The notes: generated by a model not told the origin, from the sequence alone. DNA of 64,000 nucleotides from Diospyros lotus (GCF_014633365.1 NC_068338.1:14580616-14644615), one strand, 5' to 3'; shown: positions 47,153-60,564, counted from the stretch's first letter. Numbers and translations are program-made.

Positions 47153-48999
47153 TCAAGATTGGCCCCCCTCCTAGGCTCATTAATTGACAAGGCTCAGTCT
47201 ACTTTTGTTCAAAGTCAAAGTCTTGCAGAGGATGTTCAACTTGCCCAAGAGCTCATGAGGAAATATTCTTGGAAAAGGATTTCTCCGAGATGCCTATCAA
47301 AGTGGATCTTCGTAAAGCATATGATTCGGTCAGTTGGAGTTTTCTTAAGCAGGTCTTGGAAGGCTTGGGTTTTCTCCCATATTTATCAGTTAGGTGTTTG
47401 AGTGTGTGTCTACCTCCTCTTACTCTCTTCTCATCAATGGTAATCTGTGTAGGTATTTTTAAGGGCAAGAAAAGCCTTAGGCAAGGGGATCCACTCTCCC
47501 CATTTGTGTATGTGATTTGCCTAGAATATTTTTCCAGAGCTCTTAAGGGGCCACAAAGGGTTTAAATTTTAATTTCCATCCCCAAATGCAATAGGATAAC
47601 ATACTTGGCCTTCACCGATAACCTAATGTTATTCGCAAGGGGTGATGTTCCATGTATTCGTATTATCATGAATTGCCTAAGGGATTTTGGTGCTAAATCG
47701 AGTCTCCAAGCTAATACCCCAAAGTCTAGCATATTTACTATTGGTATTGTGGGTTAGGAGCTGCAGAATATCCTTGATATGACAAGCTTTTCTAGGGGAG
47801 TTATGTCATTTCGATATCTTGGAATACCTTGGTTGTGGTCAAGCTAAGGGTTAATCACTATGAGTCGTTTGTGGGAAAGATCTCGGACTATATTAAAGCA
47901 TGGAATGCTTCAACCCTCTCATATGATGTCTGGCTGGAGCTTATCCGAGCTGTTCTTCAAGGAGTTGTGTGTTTTTGGCTTGCCATTCTGCCTATCCTAG
48001 TTGTTGTTATTGAGAAAATTCATAGTTTGTCTAGGCAGTTTTTATGGAGTTCTAAGGCTTCCCTAGTTGCCTGGAAGGATGTTTGCCTGCCTAAAAAGGA
48101 AAGGGGTTCAGCTTGAAGAACTTAAAATGTTGGAATTCTACACTCCTAGTCAAGATCCTGTGGGATATACACTGTAAGAAAGACACTCTGTGAGTGCAGT
48201 GGATTCACCAAGAATTCTTGGCCACTTTTTCTATATGGGAACCACTAGTTCGACATGATGACTAGCCTCTAATGAAGAAGATTATGGTTATAAGGGATGC
48301 CATCTATAACGCCCAAGGATCAATGCCGGTTGCTATTAATCTAATAGACAACTAGACTAAAGGGCCAAAATTTGATGTCCATACAGCCTATGATTTATTA
48401 TATCCAAAGGGGAAAAATAAGATTTGGGCGTTCTTGTGTGGAATTCCTACCTCATTCCCAAACATGCTTCTGGTTATATGCCCAAGTTCAACATTCTCAC
48501 CAGAGACAAACTCTCATTCTTGGATATTGATCTATCATATCATTTGTGCAATGGAGTAGAAGAATCTGTGCAACACCTATTTTTTCAATGCCCAATAAGC
48601 TTTACTGTATGGGCACATATTAAGGCTTGGTTAGGCATCTCAAGATCTATGTCTTCAATCCCTAGTGCTCTCAAATAGATTAAAAAAGAAGCCAAATGAT
48701 CCTCATGGATTAGCAAGGCAAAGAAGATTGCTCTAGGTTAGACAATCAAATTTGGGCAAACAGAAACTGTTTAATTTTTTATAATATTCTCCCCAAGGTT
48801 GAGGGTCTCATTAGGAGGATTAAAACATTTGTATACAAAGTAATGTTTACTATGTATCTCTTATATTTTTGTCCAGTTTGAAGCCCTTACTTTAGGATAG
48901 TTGTTTTTGGATTTCACCCATGTTTCCTTGGGTATGTCCAGTGTCTATCGGTACATTTTGATCTTATACATATTTATCGATTTGATAAAAAAAAAAAAT
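47153..48999 (+). mobile_element. L1-type LINE fragment (LINE-B) with poly(A) tail
   Basis: 5'-truncated non-LTR element. RT blocks: RLAPLLGSLIDKAQSTF (from 47153), a frameshifted DLRKAYDSVSWSFLKQVLEG (47290-47360) and KSLRQGDPLSPFVYVICLEY (47471-47530). The catalytic region reads AFTDNLMLFARGD (about 47608-47648), so both FADD positions are altered. A zf-RVT-like domain (LCNGVEESVQHLFFQCP) lies at about 48543-48597. The element ends in an A-rich tail at 48988-48999. Several stops and frameshifts. It is a different lineage from LINE-A by sequence. Confidence 0.85.
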
Positions 49000-49579
49000 A
49001 ACATTTCTCTAATAAAATAAAAACACTTATTCTTAAATTATCAATTACTTTTTAAAAATTATAAATACTTTAAAAATTAAAAATGTTTATACTTTAAAAG
49101 TTACAAGAACTTTAAAAATTAAAAATATTTTTAGTTTTTGAAAATTACAGATTTTTTATATAATAAAAATATTTTCTTTTTCTTTTTTTATTAAAATAAA
49201 CCCAACATTCAACAACCACTCAAAATGCTGATATAGAATTAAATGTTATTACTTTGAGTAAATTGATGTACATCCTTAAACTTTCATTTTGTAGTTTAAG
49301 TATCTTAAATTTTATTATTTGTTTAATTAATTATAATTTTTTTAAAATTAGTCATATTACCTCCTTAAATAGATAAAACTCATGACATTGTGACTAACTT
49401 AAAAATGCCCTGCATAATTTTTAAAAAAAATAAAATTAATTAAATAAATTTTAAAATTCAAGAAATATCAAGAAAAAATTAGTAACATTAAGGCATTTGG
49501 TTAATTTTCCTATAATCTTATCAAATATATTAAGTAATTTTACATTGAATCTGGGTAAAAAAAAGGTCAAGTTTTGAAA
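49000..49579. other. AT-rich spacer
   Basis: Repeats of AAAAATTAAAAAT type; no gene. Confidence 0.5.
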
Positions 49580-52335
49580 CTATTAGTGAATTTATGCATT
49601 TTGTGGCAATTTCATTAAGCTCTCCGCCAATAGCCTGTTGGGGGTGATATTTTGCTTCTTTTGCCGAACAAGCTTGAATTGTGGGTCGACATTCAAATAG
49701 TGGTAGATCATATTTTGACTGATTTTGAGCATGTCAGCTGTCGTCCAGGAAAATATGTTAATATTGTCCCTTAGGCATTCCACAATTTCTTTTTTGGTTT
49801 CCTTGGGGAGTTGTGTGCCTACGTATGTGAGCTTCTCGAGTTTGGCCTCACTTTGTTGAACAAATCACTAACTTCTCCATTGGTTAAGGCTTATGGATAG
49901 CCTGCCTAGCGAATGACTTATGTATAACCTGCTTGGTGATAAAAAGGTCTTCTTTTTCTTCTTCCCGTTTATAAAAGAGACATAGCAAGTACGTGCCTTC
50001 TTTTGGTCCCTTCGAACTTGCCCTACTCCTCAAGGCATAGGAAACTTCATCAACATATAACAGGAGGAAACTACTGCCCTTATGTCATTAAGCATTGGTC
50101 TTCCTAGAATTACATTATAAGCAGTCGAATGGGTCTTTACCACCATAAAATTAACTTGCCATGTCACTCTTTGTGAGTTATAGCCAAGCATGATTGGCTG
50201 CTGGATTGAGGCAAAGACTAGTAAGGCCTCCCCAATGAAGTTGTATAGAGAAGATGAGACCTTCTTTGACCGTTCGTGGGAGATATGCATTTGTTCAAAA
50301 CAGTTTCAATAAATAAGCTTAATGAAACTGCCACTATCTACCAGTATTCTCTCAATTTGTTGTTTTGTAATGACTATCGAGATTACCATGGGGTCATCAT
50401 GTGGGGTAATGATGTCCCCCTTATTGGCTAGTCTGAATACAATCGGTTCTTCATTCGTTTATATTTCCATCACCGAGTTAACTTGATAGGCCTGTGCCTT
50501 TTGGGAGGATGAGAAGTCCTCAGTCAGGGTTTCGCTACCCAAAATGGCCTAGATAGCCAATGGATTGGCTAGTTGTCTAGGAAAGAGGTTTGTCTATCAT
50601 CCATCCTCTTTTCATTTCATCATTGATATGTCTTTCTTAGCCCTCAAGCCTCTCTTCCCTTCTACGAGGCTCCCGATCATCTCTATCCTCATTCCTCACA
50701 TACCTTAGCAAGTGTCATTTCCAGATAAGTGCCTCAATTTGGTTTTTTTAACTCCCGACAGTAATTAGTTGAATGACTATTGGTTATGTGATATCTATAG
50801 TATTCATCACGATTCTTCCCCATATGAGGCTGAATCCCTCGATCGCTGCCAGGATTGTGGATCGGGGTTCACTAAGCCAGGCATGGTGGTGGAACTAAGG
50901 CCTAGATCTTTTAGGCTTCCTAGTTTTATCATGCCATTGACTAAGGCCTTCTTTCATATCTCTTTGCTTCCCTTTTTGATCCCTTTCTTCATTCACCCTA
51001 ATCATCCTCATGACCTCTGACTAGAGTATGTATTTGTTATCCCTTACAAACAAGTCAGCCAGGGTCGTCGACAAATTTAGGGCTAGGAATTCTTATAAAG
51101 GGATAGACCACATCCCTTGTAGCATAGCAGCCACTACCACTCCAACTTACAAGTCACGGACATTGAGGGTTGTATTCTGAAACCTATCCACATATTGACA
51201 GAGGGTTTCTTTGCCTCCTTGTCAAACACTAAAGGGATAGGTGACATCTTTCTTCCTTTGACTGTTAATAACAAAGGCCTTGATGAATTCTGATCTCAAC
51301 TGTTCAAAGGATGATATGGATCCCTTAGGCAAACCGTTGAACTAGTCCCAAGCATACCCTATTAAGGTCAAGGAGAAGGTATGGCACATTATTTCATCTT
51401 CCCACCCATGAAGCATCATAAGAGATTCATAATTTTGGATGTGATCATAGGGATCGTCCCTACCTAAATAGAGGGCTATTTGAGGCATCTTAAATTTCTT
51501 AAGCAAGGGTTTCTCAATTATATTCGCGGTGAATGGGAATCTCCTTCAAGGTTGCTCTTACAAGGTTTCCATCATATCATGCCTTTTGGAGGATCCTAAT
51601 CTCCACCTATGGTAGCCATAATTTCTTGATACCAATTTCCTCCTGGGGCTTCTCCTGTTCTCCCTTGCCTTTCATCAATCCTTTTCTCCCTCTTGGTTTT
51701 GATTTTTGTGAGGAAAAGGAGATTGAGGGCGAGTTCCCCAAGGAAGGGACCTTGGTAGGTTTCTTCGAGGAGGAGTAGATCGAGACTGGGTCTCAAGGGT
51801 AGCCTCCTAGTAGGAACTGTCCCTTAGTACCTCCTATTGGGTCCCGTATGTTGGAGTCATTTCCAGCAAAAATTTCCTCAAGGTGGATGGAGTCACATAG
51901 CAGGGAACCATGTTTTGCAACATTCCAGCCATATCTCGAAGTGCCTACATCCCTTTGATGTGTTGCTACTATAGAGCTTCATACTCCGCCCAAGGGACCA
52001 TGGGTGCAACTTGTTCAGATGGGTTTGGGTGACTATGGGGGTAAGTCCCTTGTGGGACATGTGAGACATTAGGGTGCAAGACTTGAAGTTGGGTTTCCAG
52101 TGGGTGTTACTGAGAGTCTTGCGAGGGTGGATAAATCTAATACGAATAGGCACCTTGAGTGAGAGAGATGGTCTCTTACCTCAATGAGAGAACAACTTGG
52201 GTGCGAGAGTGGGTCTCTCACCTGGGTGAGTGAGTCTCAACATCATGAGAGAGGGTCCTTCAATTACTCATTGTTTGGGCCATTGTGATTTGGTGTGTCT
52301 TGGCTTTTTGATCTTTTCCTATAGATAGCACCAAT
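49580..52335 (-). pseudogene. Tat-type Ty3/Gypsy gag-protease-RT remnant
   Basis: Minus-strand order from the right: leader with GGTGCTATCTATAGG next to the LTR; gag with WEDEIMCHTFSLTLIGYAWD and SISSFEQLRSEFIKAFV (about 51400-51250); protease end with TAYNVILGRPMLNDIRAVVS (about 50140-50080); RT start with FSWTTADMLKIS and LNVDPQFKLVRQKKQN (49783-49592). Many stops, several as TAG where CAG or TGG is expected. The rest of pol is missing; the sequence ends near 49580. These motifs match the Tat/Athila-side Gypsy lineage of plants. Confidence 0.8.
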
Positions 52336-53592
52336 TGTTGTTGCCCCACTACAACAATAAATTTGTAAGGTAGGAGAGTGAGATGCAAATAACCCAACAA
52401 GTTGGGTATAAGTATTTTGAGTCATGTGACCCAACAAGATGGGTATGAGTCTTCTGAACTGAGTGGCCTAACAAGTTAAGTGATGAGAGGGTGCCAAGGT
52501 GTGAGTCTTCTGAATTGAGTGGCCTAACAAGTTAGGTGACGAGAGAGTCCCAAGGTGACAAAAGAGTCCCAAAGTGACAAGAGACCTACTGAGAAAGAAA
52601 TCGATTAAGGACGTGGGTGAGTGTTCCCACATAAACCCTCTAATGCCTGAGTTACTCTCTAAAAGTATTGTATGTCTGACACAAGAGGAAGCCTAAGTGT
52701 AAGAGTGAGCATATCTTGAATGAGGTGACAACCCTTTTATTTATAAAGGAGGAAGAGACTGACAGGTGGCATGTGACCCTCATTTCTCGGTAAGCATCTC
52801 AGAGAGTCTTTGACTGAGTCTTGCAGCCTCCAAAAAGGGTCTCTCACATGGCAGTTCATGAGTCTCTCGTATGTCTTCAAGGGGGTTAAGTGACCTGGGA
52901 GATGCCCCAGAAAGGTCTCTCAATTATGTCAAGAAAAGCTTCCCTGGAGAGAGGGGTTACTTGATTGTTTTTAGGTCTTTGGGCCAAGACATAGCTTGGT
53001 AGTAGGTTTGCTCCACATTGCTTGGTTGTTGGACCACCACACATGCAACTCACTCGATTCTTATACACACACAGATACCCAATTACTTGTGCACCCCATG
53101 TATGTTTTAGCTCCAAAGTCACTCAGTTATGTCTTTGTGCTTGGGTATGTCTCACATGGTTCTTGGCAGGGCTACATGCTACATTATTTGTGGTTTGGTA
53201 TGGCTTGTTTGAATGTGCCTTTTTCATGCGCATGGTGTGCAATTGGTGGTAGCCCTTTTGGTTATAATTGAGAACCTAAGAATCTCCCGATTATTAACTT
53301 TAACATGGCTCAAATGTCGTGTGTCCTTGGTCATGGCTTCGTAGGCAAGGCTTTCTTCTAAAGTCATGTTGCACCTCACTCAATATATAACTAAGTGACT
53401 CTCGATTCAAATGGGTACCCGATTGGGTGCTTATATAGTTTTTGGCCCTAACCCTCTACAGCCCACTTGGTCCATACTTGGCCAACCTTAGTCAGCCCCT
53501 TAGCCCATTTCCTAATTAGCCTTGAGATGGGATGACCCAATGTGTTGCAGGCCAACCTTGTTGTACTTAGGCTCGTTAACTTGGGCATAACA
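52336..53592 (-). mobile_element. 5' LTR of the Tat-type element
   Basis: On the minus strand it begins TGTTATGCCCAAGTTAAC and ends TTGTAGTGGGGCAACAACA, followed by the leader of the gag region. A TATA-like TTTATAAATAA lies near 52739. 52390-52590 is a tandem array (GAGTCTTCTGAATTGAGTGG, GGCCTAACAAGTTA). Right edge by similarity to the LTR start at 32458. Confidence 0.65.
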
Positions 53593-56039
53593 AAACTATT
53601 TAGAATTATGAAACGGATTCAGCAATTTTCAAAGATAATATGGATACACATCTATAAATACATAATGTATGTATGTATTTTGCTAACACCTTATATGTAT
53701 AACACAAAATTTTAAATTAAATTTAAAAAAAAAATTAAAAGGTAGAAAAAATTCAATAGTGTGACATATAACACAAAATTATTATGAAGCAATTAAGATA
53801 AGTAAATTTTAAATTATTAAATTTACAGTTACATTATTTTTTTATACTAAAATCTTAACTATATTTTATTTGAATATTAAATAAAAAAATTAACAAAGTC
53901 ACATGTTATATGAAGTGGATGCACGATGCAATTAGGATAAGAAAATTCTAAATTATTAAAATTTTATTACCTTTTTTTGAAATTAAAATATTAGAATTTT
54001 GTTATTTAAATTTATTAAATTCCATTTAATAGATTTTATTTGAATTTGATAAGCCTCCAAGCCACTTATCAACATCTCCAACTACTTCGGATTCAATTCA
54101 ACAGATTTGTCGCAAAATTCATCCATTAATTTAGAATAAAAAATTTAGAATTGCAATTGTACTTAACCGAGCGAAGTTTCGCTGAATTTAAGCTCGGCTC
54201 GACAAACCAACTTCTAGGAAAGTAAGTGATTATTTTTTTAAAGGAAGATTTGTGTCTTTTCTTTTTCAAATTGTTCAATAGATTTTTGTTTTTTCTTCTA
54301 AAATTGCTAAGGTGACACTTCTACAAAGTTTAATTGACAAATGGTAGACAATTAAAGTAACAAATGATACACAATTATTACCCGTTTTATTAATAATATA
54401 TAGATGTGCATATGGGCCCCTCAAATTGGTCGGACTTTAGTGTTAAGGGCCGAATCCTCTTTTGCTGGACCCACTTGGGATTTAACTTCCGATTTTAATT
54501 CAAATGCATCCTTCCTTTAATTTTGGGCCTTAGTAAAGCCTATCAACACCTCCCAAACTTTTGGGCCTATTTTAAGCCCAATCCAATCCTTTCGACTTTT
54601 ATTAGGCTTTTTATTATTTTTAAACATTTTCGGCCTTTTCTGTTTTTTTTTTTGAAGCCCAATTTATCTTTTTAAAATGGTTAGGGCTTATTTAAGCCCA
54701 TTTGGCTCATTTTTTAAAATACTTGGGCCTATGTTGAAGCCCAATTGCCTTAATTCCTTTTTTAGCCTTATTAGCGTTTATTTAAACCTTTTTAGCCTAT
54801 TTTCTCTTCTCAATAATTCACCTGGGCTCTCAAATCAAGAGTGTAAGCTAAGGCCCTGTGGATACAAATGATTGACAAGGTAAATGTAACACCTCATATG
54901 TTTCATAAGAAAATATATATATAAATATAATAAGAAAGTAGCAAATAGTATAAGGATAAATATGGAATAAAGGAGATAATGAGCCCTCACTCAACTGACT
55001 AAACTAACTTGGAAGTAAATTCTTGGTAAAATTAAAGAGATCTAACTGTGGCATGTGTAGGTAACGTTTAAAAGGAAAAAATGATAATAAATAAAATTGG
55101 TGGTGGGCTTGGAGGTGCCATGTTTAGTGGTAGGTCATAAATTTTTAACTGGACGAACAAAAATTAAATAGTATAAAAAAATTTAAAATAATATAATATT
55201 AAAAAAAATATCGATAAATTACTAAAATTGTTCTCGAATGAGAATGAAAGACTAAGTGGAAGAATGATTAACAAGCTACTGTCATCTGTCTACCAAAGTA
55301 CCGACAAAATCTTCATAAATGTAATAAAAAAAAAAAAACTCAAAATCTTTCAAGAATGCCTCAAAATGCAATCCCAAAATTCTTCAAGAATTATTCAAAT
55401 TGCAATTCTAAAATTCTTAAAAATGTCCCAAAAAATCAGTCTCTAAATACTTCAAAAAAAAAAAATCAAAAATTCAGTCCCTAGATCCTTCAAAAAAAAT
55501 CCCAAAATTTAGTCCTTAAATTCTTCAAAAAAGAGCCCCAACCTTAAGCCCCTAAATCTTTTAAAAAAAAATTCTAAAATTCAATTTTAAATCTCTTCAA
55601 AATATCCAAAATAGAAAAAGATATGATGAAAAATGAGAAAACACTATCGACCAACGTCCAAACACTAATTTTATTTGATTGGGGACGGTGAAAGAGAATG
55701 GTGAGAGATCAAAGAAGTGAAAAAGGTGGAGACTGAAAGTTTTTGAATATTGTGTCAAATACGTTTTGTGATTTTTATCTGTTATTTCTTAAATTATTTT
55801 TTTAATAATTAATTTTAAACTATTAAAAAAACAGAAATTGAGAGTGGGCAGGCCCACCCTTGACCATATGTGGCCCTGCCACTGGCCATGTTTACTCTTC
55901 TAATTTTTATCTGATTACCTCGAGGCATTTATTGCTCCCAATCACATGGTTATTTATGCTCTGACCTTTATATTTATATTTTACTACATATAAATATTTA
56001 TATTTATATTCATATATTGAGAGTTTATATTTGTATTTT
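53593..56039. other. AT-rich region with no gene recognised
   Basis: Holds a stretch rich in GGGCCT/AAGCCCA words (54410-54870) and a run of diverged units of about 50 bases (TTCAAAAAAAATCCCAAAAT..., 55340-55600). Neither shows coding potential. Confidence 0.5.
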
Positions 56040-56744
56040 CACCACTTCATTCTTTCTCACTTTGATCTTTTTCGACTTTAAGCACCAAGTTATTCACCTT
56101 GTTTAACTCTTTCACTTCATCCCTTCTTATCATGATTTCATGAATGATCAAAAAGTCTAAGCAGCTCACCAAATGATAGAGTAATAAAATATTTTGCCTC
56201 TTAAATTGCCATAATCTCATATCCTCACCAAGCTTTTAAGGATTCTTCTTTCTCTTTCTCCATTTGGATATACTTTTCCAACAACTTTTATGTCCGTGGT
56301 GATATCATTGAATCTTGTGAACCTCTCTGTAATAGTCTCATTTTCCTTTATGGGGAAATGCTCGTAGTCATGGGTAAGCAAGTTAATCTTTGTCTCCTTT
56401 ACTTGATTTGTTCTTTCATATGTGACTTCCAACTTGTTCCAAATTTTCTTAGTTGTATTACATGTAGAGACTCGATTGAATTCTTTCCAACTTAATGAAT
56501 AAAATAAGATGTTCATTGCCTTTGCATTGAGCTCACAATTCCTTTGATCCTCTTCACTCCATTCATTGATGTTCTTCATTGAGTGTACTTTTACTCCATT
56601 TAGTATCGCTTTCAAGATTTTGGCATCTTACATTAAGTAATGAAAGGTCTTTTTCTTCCAATAGACATAGTTGGTGCCATCAAAGAAAAGTGGCCTAGTG
56701 GTGTTATGGCTATTGACTTGTTGAGCTCCAATAATATGTGCCAT
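56040..56744 (-). pseudogene. Copia gag (UBN2-type) remnant
   Basis: Starts MAHIIGAQQVNSHNTTRPLF, continues through FFDGTNYVYWKKKTF, then a stop, then LNAKAMNILFYSLSWKEFNRV and KIWNKLEVTYERTNQVKETK (in 56615-56217). It matches the capsid-like gag of SIRE-type Copia elements. After 56217 similarity goes on in another frame (KLPLEELIGSL-like), so there is at least one stop and one frameshift. Its LTR lies directly upstream. Confidence 0.8.
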
Positions 56745-56806
56745 TTGATAGGATCTTCTTTAGGTTGTTAAACTTGAAAAACAAGGATATAGGCTCTAAT
56801 AATAAT

Positions 56807-57863
56807 TGCTAGACAATCTTTACTTGTTTCGCACCACACATCTAGAGGGGTGAATTGGGTATTTTAAAAAAATATATATGTTTTAAAGAATTTTTTTGAA
56901 TCATAGTGAGTAATGATATGTTGGAAATTTTGTATTTGAAGTAGAATGTAATGAAATGGTTTGAGAAAATGCAAAAGCATAAGCGATAAAAAGATTTTAG
57001 AATGGTTCATGTTGATGGTGAAGCATGTAACGACACCGTTTTGCTAAGGAAATCGAGTATGAGGGTCAGCTGCAATCGATGCCTCGTGGCAATGGAGGGC
57101 AGCTTGGCAACCGCCCGATTGTCCTTTTCTCGATCATACCGAATGTCTATTGATTATCCCCTATCCTTCACGTGTGCAATCTGGATCGTCGATACTGCCT
57201 TTATCTAGTGCAATCCCAGCCATCCTTTTTGCACCGTGCGATCCTTATTTAATGCACTGTGCATCGTAATATGTAGAAAGATTGAGAGAGAAAAGAATCG
57301 AGGGTTTTCTCATTTGTGGTTATTTTACACTCTTCGTCTCCTTCGTGTTCTTCTTTTTGGTTCGATAGAGTAAGCCTCTAATCTTTTTTTTTTATATGGT
57401 TTTGAGGCAATTTTGTTAGTGAATTAGTCTTTGTAAATAGAGTGATTGTGAGGCTTATATGTTGCAAGTTTTGTAAATCCTATTTTTACTCCGATAGTGC
57501 AATGAGCCAGTCTTTTTAAAGAACAATGACAACTCTTAAAAACCAATCGAAAATCTTAAAAGAGGAAGTGACTGTCAACAGTCATGAAGAATGGGTCAAC
57601 AATTTTTCACTAGATTCAATATTTAAATGACATTTCTTTAATTTTAGAGTTATATTATTTTCCTTTTTTTATTATATTATAGAATCCACAAGATTCCATT
57701 AATTTAAAAACAAGTTTAAAACCATTTTCAAAAGGTACTCAAAATAGTGTGAGTTTAAAACTTTGAAGTCCTAAACCTTTAACTTCAAAACACTCATTCA
57801 TTTAAGCAACACTTATTAAAATTTTGGGATAAGGATACTTTCATCATCAAAATCAAACCAACA
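56807..57863 (-). mobile_element. SIRE-like Copia 5' LTR (1057 bp)
   Basis: On the minus strand it begins TGTTGGTTTGATTTTGATGA and ends GATTGTCTAGCA. It is followed by ATTATTATTAGAGCCT, a decayed form of the TGGTATCAGAGC tRNA-Met primer site. AATTCACCCCTCTAGATG lies just before the 3' end as in related LTRs. It inserted into Gypsy coding sequence (57864 onward). Confidence 0.75.
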
Positions 57864-58185
57864 TTGAGGTCAATCTAGAGAAAATTCAAGCTATCTTGAA
57901 TATGAAATCATCTACTTCAATAAAAAAAAAGTGCAATGGTTAACAAGAAAGATAATTGTCCTAAATAGATTCTTATCAAAGTCAGCAAAGAAAAGCCTTT
58001 GCTTCTTTCAAACACTAAAGGCAGGAAAAGATTTTGAATGGATAAATGAATGTCAGAAGGCCTTCAAGGAATTGAAGCAATAGCTGAAAGAGGTCTCGCT
58101 CTTAACCAGTCTAGAGACTAGGAAGCCCTTATTTATGTCCTTTGGGGTAGGTGACACAACGATCAGTGCAATTTTGCTAAAAAAA
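57864..58185 (+). pseudogene. Tat-type Gypsy RT/RNase H fragment
   Basis: Reads IEVNLEKIQAILNMKSSTSI, then after a frameshift LNRFLSKSAKKSLCFFQTLK, EWINECQKAFKELKQ and a stop, then KPLFMSFGVGDTTISAILL. This is the RT-RNase H junction typical of plant Tat elements. It is cut on the left by the Copia LTR and on the right by LTR-like sequence. Confidence 0.75.
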
Positions 58186-58583
58186 ATATGTATGCACTTG
58201 CATCATACATCATACTTTGGGCACACCTTGGACTATTATCGTACTATGGAACCAGATGGCTCATGTGGGAGAGTCTCCCACGTGCCTTTCTAACTTCTAT
58301 TTGTGACTGCAGGGTTAATCCCAGCCTAGCTCACTCGATGGATTGGAAGCCTTGCCTCTCGAAGACCCATCGGGGTCCCCTTTCTCTTGATTCCCTGAAG
58401 GCCCATCCAGGCAACACATCTAGAAGCCCTTGAGGACTTATTTGGGTTTTTACCTCTTCGGGTTCTGCCTTTAACCCATTCCAAATCCATTTAGCCTGGC
58501 TTGTGGCATCTCAAACCCTCTACTGTGGTGAAAGACTCTACTCTAGATGATCCCAAGACAAATAAATTTAATTATTGTAGTTA
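58186..58583 (+). mobile_element. Partial Tat-type LTR
   Basis: Ends with GTAGTTAGACAATAACAACA, the same end type as the minus-strand LTRs at 30953 and 52336, here on the plus strand. The 5' part is missing: it joins RNase H sequence directly at about 58185. Confidence 0.5.
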
Positions 58584-58947
58584 GACAATAACAACAATAA
58601 ACCCTTTGGAAAGAGCATGGTTCACTGAGATCAGCAAAAATGTGTTATCCACGCCAATAAGCAACTATGGGTGTTCTCATCTTGGGAGAGTAATTACTTC
58701 ACCAAGTTGGTCTTGAATTGGCATTCTCTCTTAGATGGCTCATTCAGGGATCTCTCCAACAATCTTGTTTAGTTGAGACCCTAGGGGATTCTATGAGGCA
58801 CCCTTTTTTCTTTGTCTTTTCTTGTATCTTTGGAGCAATCACACAAGGAGGTGGCCTTGAGATGTCTTCGTGTATTTCATCACGAGGGATAATTCATGGC
58901 TTTGTTCTTGAAGGTCCCAAAGTTCTCATCGGGATTTGGAGTGAAAG
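58584..58947. other. Short spacer, no gene recognised
   Basis: An open frame from 58718 has no recognisable motif. Confidence 0.4.
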
Positions 58948-59399
58948 TGTAAAGATCTGGAATAATAATAATAATAAATAATAGTAATAATAATTCAATT
59001 CTAAAAAATATATATATAAATAAATAAACTAAAAAATATATATAGAAAAAAAACTGAAAATATAAAAAGAAAAGGAGAAGGCGCGCGGGCACCCTCTCCC
59101 ACAGAAATCATCTCTCTCATCTTGGTGGTTTTTGCAATCCAACCATTCGATCACTCATTCGACTTCATTTTCGCCATTTAAGAGCTCCCGATCTATAAGG
59201 AGGTAAGTGTTTTGGTATGGTTTTCGTTGGTTTTGCCGTTGTTTCGTGAGATGTATATATATAGGTGCGATTGGGTTTTTGGCCGATTGCACTACAAGAA
59301 AAATGTATTTTAACTACGAAATTTAGTGACGAAATTATTCTGTCGCTAATTAGCAATGGAATTTTTGTTGCTAATTTCTTAAAATATTTTTTAAATTTA

Positions 59400-60000
59400 G
59401 CGACTGAAACCCCGTCACTAAATTTAGCGACGAAAATTTCGTTACTAAAAATAAAAAATATTAAATAAAAAAATTAAAATTTAGTGACGGGACCAACCCC
59501 GTCGCAAAAAAATAAAAAAAAATTAAAAAACTTAAATAAAATAATTCAAATTTTGCTAAAAAATAAAAAATAAATAAATAAAATTTAGCAAAGAGCAAAG
59601 CCCTGTAGCTAAAAAATTAAAAAAAAAATAATTAAAATTTAGCAACAGGGCCAATCCCGTAGCTAAAAAATAAGTAAAAAAATTAAAATTTAGCGACGGG
59701 GCCAATCTTGTCGCTAAAAAATAAAAAATAAATAAATAAAATTTAGCGACAAGCAAAACCTCGTCGCTAAAAAATAAAGAAAATAAATTAATTAATTAAA
59801 ATTTAGTGACGGGCTTAACCCCGTCACTAAAAAATAAAAATAAATAAATTAAAAAAATTAAAATTTAGCGACGGGTCAACCCCGTCGCTAAAAAATAAAA
59901 AATAAATAAAAAATCAAATCAAAAAATTTAAATTTAGTGACGGGTACTCCGTCGCTAAAAAATAAAAATAAATAAATAAATAAAAATCAAAATATAGCGC
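59400..60000. repeat. CACTA left subterminal hairpin array
   Basis: About nine units, each with TTTAGCGACGGG, a short middle, CCCGTCGCTAAA and an A/T-rich linker, at 55-65 base spacing. Each unit is self-complementary. A shorter matching array lies at 60565-60900. Confidence 0.85.
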
Positions 60001-60564
60001 GCTAAAAAAATAAAAAAAATTAAGTAAAAATTAAAAATGTAATTAAAAATTTTACATTTAAACATATCATAATAATTTTTACTAACATTAATATTAGTAA
60101 AAATTAAATTAATAATTTTTAAATATGTTACAAATTAAAATTAAAATAAAAACATAATTTTTCACTACTAATATAATAATTAATAAATTTTTATTTGAAT
60201 TAATAATGAAATAAAATTAAAATTAATATTCATTTCCCTTTACAAACATTAATGTTAAAATTAATATTATTAAATAAGTTTAAGAAATTTTGATGTATAA
60301 ATATAATTCTGAAATATTTGGAAGAGAATACTATAAATATATTTTATGTATAACAATATACAAGAAGGCTTCTAGATCGGCTGACTCGCGCGCGAAACTT
60401 GGTTATGAGAGGTTGGGGGTTCGAATCCGATAGAAAGCTTGAGAATAATAGTTGGGGGAGTAATATCCCAGCATTGCCACGTTGCGAGTAGAGGCGCAGC
60501 CACGTGGCGCACATTGGAGAGGTAGCGGGGCTTGGCGCGCATTGAATTTTGAAATTTGGGGTTG

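Noticed and set aside
56845..56870. AGAGGGGTGAATTGG as a polypurine tract followed by a plus-strand LTR
   Set aside because: The decayed primer site and gag lie to the left on the minus strand, so it is the 3' end of a minus-strand 5' LTR.
58718..58981. 87-residue frame as a host protein
   Set aside because: No recognisable motif and it runs into the LTR start and an AAT repeat.
60375..60440. tRNA gene in the CACTA centre
   Set aside because: Only a B-box-like word was found; no cloverleaf could be drawn by eye.
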